From positions 1-10,905 of the forward strand of contig JADIIX010000373.1 in the NCBI GenBank assembly GCA_027604505.1: a DNA stretch of 10,905 nt, written 5' to 3'. Position numbers and translations under genes: made by a program. The notes under the pieces were generated by a model. The model searched no databases. It had not been told where the DNA came from and saw nothing but the letters and a program-made list of their open reading frames with translations. How positions within the stretch are numbered: position 1 is the first letter of the stretch; each line of letters begins with the position of its first letter. Below are positions 7,097 to 10,905 of the stretch, piece after piece. This DNA comes from Gonapodya sp. JEL0774. Its lineage: Eukaryota; Monoblepharomycota; Monoblepharidomycetes; Monoblepharidales; Gonapodyaceae.

Positions 7097-8113
7097 ATGG
7101 CGCTCAACGCGCCTCCTACTTCACCGCAATGAGGTCCTGGGCCTTTGGTCAATTCGCCAGAGATTCCACTCGACATCATACCAATCGACGATGACGACGA
7201 TGACGACGACGACGACGATGATGATGATGGTAACTTCTACGTGTCAAAACCCCTTCACGAGTTCCTCGCAACCGCCCAGTTTACGGATCCTGAGCTCCGA
7301 GAGGTCATAGATATGGTAGAATTCAGAAGATTTGCCCTTGGTTCTGTCCTGTATCATCCTGTATGGGGCACACTCGTCCGGGAAAAACTCATTGAGCATC
7401 CAGACCTGAAGGAGGAAGTCAACTCAATCGAAATGTACTTCTATTGTTTCAAAGCCCGTCGTATACCAATATCCACACCTCCACCTCGCCCCTCTGTCAC
7501 ACCGGTTTCACCCTCTCAGTCATATACTTGCTCCATCTGCAAGGATCTATTCTGCCAACCCATGATTTCTTGTCGCGAGTCTCACATCTTCTGTTCTGGA
7601 TGCATCTACGAGAATCGACAGAAGTCTCTCGAATCATCCGCCCGCTGTCCGCTATGTCGAACTACGTCATACATCGATCCACTCCCCGTTCCTCGCCAAT
7701 TCCTCGATGAAATGGATAATCTCGAAGTCGAATGCAAAAATTGCAATGACCATTTTCGGTATGGGAGCGGAGCGAATCACATGCAAATATGTGTCCAGTG
7801 CAGCTCCTGTCTAAAGTACACTGGCCAGCTCCATATCGGAACACACAGAAGCTATTTATGCACTTCCACCCTCACTGGACGCCAATGTTCCAATAAATAC
7901 TGTCAAGAAACTTTCTTGTGCGCTGCGGATGCAAGCAAACATGAGCATAGCTGCGTATTCAGTCTCCAAAAAGTCAGACACGCTGTGCGTGGCACTATAC
8001 ATTCGCTCATAAATACGCTCAAAAGGAAGGCAGATGAGCTGGATACTGATTTGAACGACGTAAATGCGTCACGCGCTTTGAGTAAACAACAGGAGGACAA
8101 ACCTTTGCAATAA
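7097..8113 (+). CDS. RING-finger protein with TRAF-like zinc fingers (probable E3 ubiquitin ligase), in-frame TGA near the N-terminus
   Basis: From ATG 7097 the frame reads MALNAPPTSPQ, meets TGA at 7130-7132, then stays open to TAA 8111-8113. No GT donor lies between ATG and TGA, so an intron cannot remove the stop. Either a nonsense mutation is present or translation starts later, at ATG 7313, which still yields 266 residues with all domains. Numbering from 7097: poly-Asp at 31-44; a C3HC4 RING with CSIC (C145, C148), C-x3-H-x2-C-x2-C in CRESHIFCSGC, and CPLC (C184, C187); then paired Cys/His motifs (ECKNC, CVQCSSC, CSNKYC, HEHSC) like the TRAF-type fingers after the RING in RNF41/NRDP1 and TRAFs; and a short helical tail. 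RING proteins of this type recruit an E2 and ubiquitinate partners bound by the fingers. It is single-exon, unlike its left neighbours. It converges with the ankyrin-SH3 gene, 116 bp away. Confidence 0.75.
7187..7228 (+). repeat. GAY trinucleotide run encoding 14 aspartates
   Basis: Fourteen GAC/GAT codons in a row lie inside the RING gene. The mix of GAC and GAT shows it is not a pure microsatellite. Such runs change length easily by slippage in units of one residue. Confidence 0.9.
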
Positions 8114-8229
8114 CGCGCGGAAATATTGCATCAATATTGATTGATTGTATCCTTGATTTCACAAAAATATGGTTACAATGTTGGTAGATCAATGCATTCA
8201 CACTTTCACTCTTCCACATTGCCAAGCAC

Positions 8230-9728
8230 TCAAGGTATTGGCCCCCTTACATCATTGAATGCCCGAGTACTCGGTACCGCTCTTGCTACAAAAGGGTTGG
8301 ATGGTGGTGGTGTCCTGAGTGGAGCTACAATGGAAGATGTTCTCGCTGCTACTGAAACGGTAATGGGATTTGGGGTCGGCGTGTCAGCCAGACAGGCCAT
8401 CGGGAAGAAACCTGACGCATTAGTCGTGGTGTTCAGGCCCTGTTGGGAAGATCCTTCTCTCTAAGACCATCCTTCGAATTGTGAAAACGTATACCTACAG
8501 AACCCCATCCGTCCGCGCATTGAAAGTTACAAAATACCATGTGACCAACCGAAACCGCAATCTCGTCTGGGTCTGACGGCGTGAAGTCGGCAACAACGTA
8601 CATCATCCGCTTCACGTCAATCGGGGCCGCCTGTGCATGATTGCTCGTCGGTTCAAGGTCTCTGAGGGAGGCGACCTGTTGTTCTAGGCGGGCGACACAG
8701 GCAGACGTCTGGGTGTTACTTTGTGTTAGTTGTGTAAGCTGAGACGTGTTTTCGTTCATTTGAGAAGTTGTCTGGTCCAGCCTCGTGTTCAGCTGAGATG
8801 TGGTTTGCTCTAACCTTGTGCTCACAGAGGTGGTCTGGTCAAGTCTTGTGGAGAGCGTAGCTACAATTGATTGTGTCTGGCGCTCAGCATTCTGTAACTT
8901 TGATTGGAGGTCTGCATTGCGTCCTTGGAGGTCCTTCACCTGTTGCTGGAGTCTGTCAGTGTCAGAGAGGAACCTTGTTGTGAGCTGCTCCAGTTGTGCA
9001 GTCAGAGCCTCCACCTCCGCCTTGAGGTCATTTGTTCCTCCGCGTGAGGTGACCACTGCTTCCGCGGTGTCATAGTCCGCTTCCAGCGGTTTTTCAATGA
9101 GCTCCGCGAACTGAGGGTCACTCAGTGTCCTTGCTTGGGTGAGGAGGTCTGCGTTTATGGCGCCAATTGCGCTACGGAGCAGCACCGCAACAACCTCGAT
9201 GCGGGGTGTGTATGTCATTTCGTCAAGGCGGGCTGCGTGGGAAGCTGGATTGTCGAGACGGACATCCCCACCCTTCTTATTCATCTGCACCTTGCCCTTC
9301 TCGGTATCGGGTCCCCAATCAGTTGAAACCCTCCCGTTGTACGTTGTCACCTTCCCACCGCGAGTGAGTGCCAGTGCAAGAGTCGAGGGATACGTGTATG
9401 TACGCAACCAACATGTGTTGTTCCATTCGTTGAGGTCCCAAGAAGAACTCCAAGTGCTTATTTTCCACTCGACAGGACGGCATGGGTCAGCGCCAGCCTG
9501 TATGAGAGAGGCAACAATATACGCTGAACCGTGGATGACAGCGAGGACGAGGGCACACTCCCCCAGAACACTATCCGTTTTTGTTCCCCCTTCTTTGATT
9601 TTGGTGGTGAGTGTAATTCTCTTCCTGGCGTTTGGATCGGCTCCTTCTGTGAGAGCCTTTCGGACGAGTGCCAGACTGTTTGCTTCGACAGCTGCAATCA
9701 AGTCCAAGTCCTTCCATGCTGCTGCCAT
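8230..9728 (-). CDS. Ankyrin repeat, coiled-coil and SH3 domain protein
   Basis: Exon 1 is 9728-8499 (410 codons) and exon 2 is 8439-8230, giving 479 residues. The 59-nt intron (8498-8440, TCT|GTAGGT ... CCAACAG|GGC) is phase 0; reading through it instead stops soon and breaks the SH3 domain. Ankyrin-type units lie near the N-terminus (LIAAVEANSLALVRKALTEG with ADPNAR; ALVLAVIHGSAYIVASLIQA with GADPCR), with a degenerate third unit around 180. A coiled coil runs about 230-355, ending in Thr/Gln-rich near-repeats (TRLDQTTS, TRLEQTTS, TRLDQTTS). The SH3 domain is at about 375-428: VVADFTPSDPDEIAVSVG (ALYDY/DELS blocks), DGW, and across the splice GLNTTTNASGFFPMACL (the GxxP block). A Pro-rich tail follows. 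It has no catalytic domain, so a cytoplasmic scaffold is likely. The start is the first ATG and gives a normal ankyrin N-cap. Confidence 0.85.
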
Positions 9729-10088
9729 TGCCGTTCCTTCTTGACGTTTTTCAATTGGAAGTCCCCTTCACCTCGTTCACTCCTGTTTGAATTCTCTCTT
9801 TCCCCGCGCCGACTATTCGAGGGATTCCTGGAGTTTCTCCGGTGTCTTTGGCCGTGGCACTTTTTTGGTATTCACTCCCCGGCTAAACTTCCACCTCCAC
9901 CGCCGATACCACACACTCTCAACTTTGATTCTTCAGCCTCTCTCCCACTTGGAATGACCACCTAGAGATCTTTATGCATGGCGGGAAGCGCTCGGGTAAA
10001 GAAAAGAAAAATGAGCGATCGCACTGTCATGGGATGTTCAATCCAAACAAAAGAAGTATTGTATGTCCAAAAGACTGCATAATTTCTC
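9729..10088. other. Intergenic: promoter side of the ankyrin-SH3 gene, with small ORFs of doubtful status
   Basis: From 9729 to about 9960 I see no coding signal; it is C/T-rich on the plus strand and should hold the TATA-less promoter of the minus-strand gene. From 9974 two overlapping small plus-strand ORFs occur. One begins MHGGKRSGKEKK at 9974 (49 residues). The other starts at 9978, is in the frame of the next fragment and is cut from it by TAA at 10080-10082. Either could be the remnant 5' end of the interrupted gene to the right. Confidence 0.35.
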
Positions 10089-10343
10089 ATGGACTTGATC
10101 ACGTTCAATACGCTGCAAAATAAAATAAACTCGCTTCGTATCACTTCGACTTTGCCTCGTGAATTTCGCACAATCTACACCAAGAAACCATTTGCTGACA
10201 TTGATGCTGCTTTCCAAAGCATGAATTCTCTAGCCCAAGATATACAATCTATGGCTACTGATATCAAGAACCTAGTAGATCAAACTCTCTCTAATAACTC
10301 TGCATCTTATAATCAGTATACACTCAACAACCCTGATTATAGC
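10089..10343 (+). pseudogene. Coding fragment of unknown function, cut off by a Copia fragment
   Basis: ATG 10089 opens a frame with clear coding character (mostly C or T in third codon positions from about 10118). It encodes about 85 residues before the Copia junction: LPREFRTIYTKKPFADIDAAF, then a helical stretch with SMNSLAQDIQSMATDIKNLVD that could form a coiled coil. I do not recognise it. From about 10344 the frame reads the reverse complement of a reverse transcriptase, so the gene is truncated there. The same frame is open upstream to 9978 apart from one TAA. It may be a host gene broken by insertion or rearrangement. Confidence 0.4.
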
Positions 10344-10905
10344 TGCTTCAAGTCATACACCCATTTTCCAGTCAACACTGTTTGGTCGGGTGGTGGATCA
10401 GTCTCATCCCAAGTACCCTGTTCCTGAAGCTGGTGAACTTCTTCTTTCATGGCCAACCACCATTTCTCATGATATTTGTGTGCCATTGCTTCTTCAACAG
10501 TCTTTGGTACAGAAATTTTCTCAGAGGTCTCCATGGTTATAAGCAGTACTAATGGGTCAGGAGAACCAAAATCTTCAATACTCCCCCTGTAAACAGATTC
10601 CCATGGTTGCCTCTCAGGTGTTTTTGGATTGTAAGCTGTGTCAGTTATGGGATCAGGGGAATCTTCCCTATCAACAGGAGATGATGGAGGTGCTCTGGGA
10701 AGAGGTGGGCTCTGTGTGGGACTCCTTCTATTAGAGATTCTAAGATTTCCCATTGGCTGTGGAATACGGGATGGTGCTGGTGCTAATGGATGCAATTTCA
10801 CTTGAGGTTCTGCCCTTTCAGCAACTTCAGAATTGTGATCCTCTTCACCAGAATCAGAATCAGAATTGTCATCATCGTCATCATCACTGGAGTCATAGAA
10901 TAAAA
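10344..10905 (-). mobile_element. Ty1/Copia retrotransposon polyprotein fragment (integrase-RT linker and start of RT), truncated
   Basis: The minus-strand frame is open from the right edge to a stop at 10337. It begins with an acidic linker (FYDSSDDDDDDNSDSDSGEE) and a Pro/Ser-rich segment, then reads EEAMAHKYHEKWWLAMKEEV, LQEQGTW and TGKWVYDLK. That is the Copia entry block (A...W..AM..E...L...GTW...P......KWV...K) at the start of the RT domain. RT should continue for over 200 residues but is cut right after KWVYDLKQ, at about 10344. The rest of pol and any LTR on that side are missing; gag, protease and integrase would lie beyond the right edge. It is a relic unable to move by itself. Confidence 0.85.

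Noticed and set aside
8141-8464. Plus-strand ORF of 107 codons
   Set aside because: It is antisense to the last exon and intron of the ankyrin-SH3 gene, whose SH3 ending is convincing, and starts only at TTG.
9139-9744. Plus-strand ORF of 201 codons
   Set aside because: Shadow of the ankyrin-SH3 exon on the other strand; its composition is that of an antisense frame.
1-10905. tRNA, rRNA, CRISPR arrays, LTR pairs
   Set aside because: I saw no cloverleaf, rRNA-like stretch, spaced repeat array or pair of long direct repeats on reading both strands.

Overview
The window reads as nuclear DNA of a filamentous fungus, most likely a basidiomycete (Agaricomycete type). Genes are split by many short introns (about 50-95 nt) with GT(A/G)AGT-like donors. 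The protein types (ankyrin-SH3, RING with TRAF-like fingers, CCHC knuckles) and the transposon debris (Ty1/Copia, chromodomain element) also fit. All gene models were spliced by hand; I ran no search, so family names rest on motifs only.

Layout. (1) 1-1623, minus: a broken chromodomain protein of transposon type whose C-terminal part resembles a Ulp1/C48 protease fold; it runs off the left end. (2) 1617-1952, plus: a C1q/TNF-like beta-sandwich domain cut at its 5' end exactly where the chromodomain element begins. (3) 1990-5111, minus: a large multi-exon gene with a BED-like zinc finger at the N-terminus, a coiled coil, unknown domains and, in an overlapping frame at the 3' end, a CCHC zinc knuckle. 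(4) 5235-5740: a bidirectional promoter region with two copies of a TATA-like box, an 8-bp tandem repeat and an upstream ORF. (5) 5741-6785, plus: a four-exon gene ending in a CCHC knuckle homologous to the one in (3). (6) 7097-8113, plus: a RING plus TRAF-like zinc-finger protein with an in-frame stop after codon 11 and a poly-Asp run. (7) 8230-9728, minus: an ankyrin, coiled-coil and SH3 protein. (8) 10089-10343, plus: an unrecognised coding fragment that stops at (9), a truncated Copia polyprotein (10344-10905, minus) running off the right end.

The most unusual unit is the divergent pair in (3)-(5): two head-to-head genes of otherwise different architecture whose C-termini share a duplicated zinc-knuckle segment, at about 84% nucleotide identity by eye over 68 bases and in inverted orientation. 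I recognise neither protein as a whole. A nucleic-acid-binding, transposon-derived or domesticated pair is my inference. Both flanks are scarred by mobile-element fragments.
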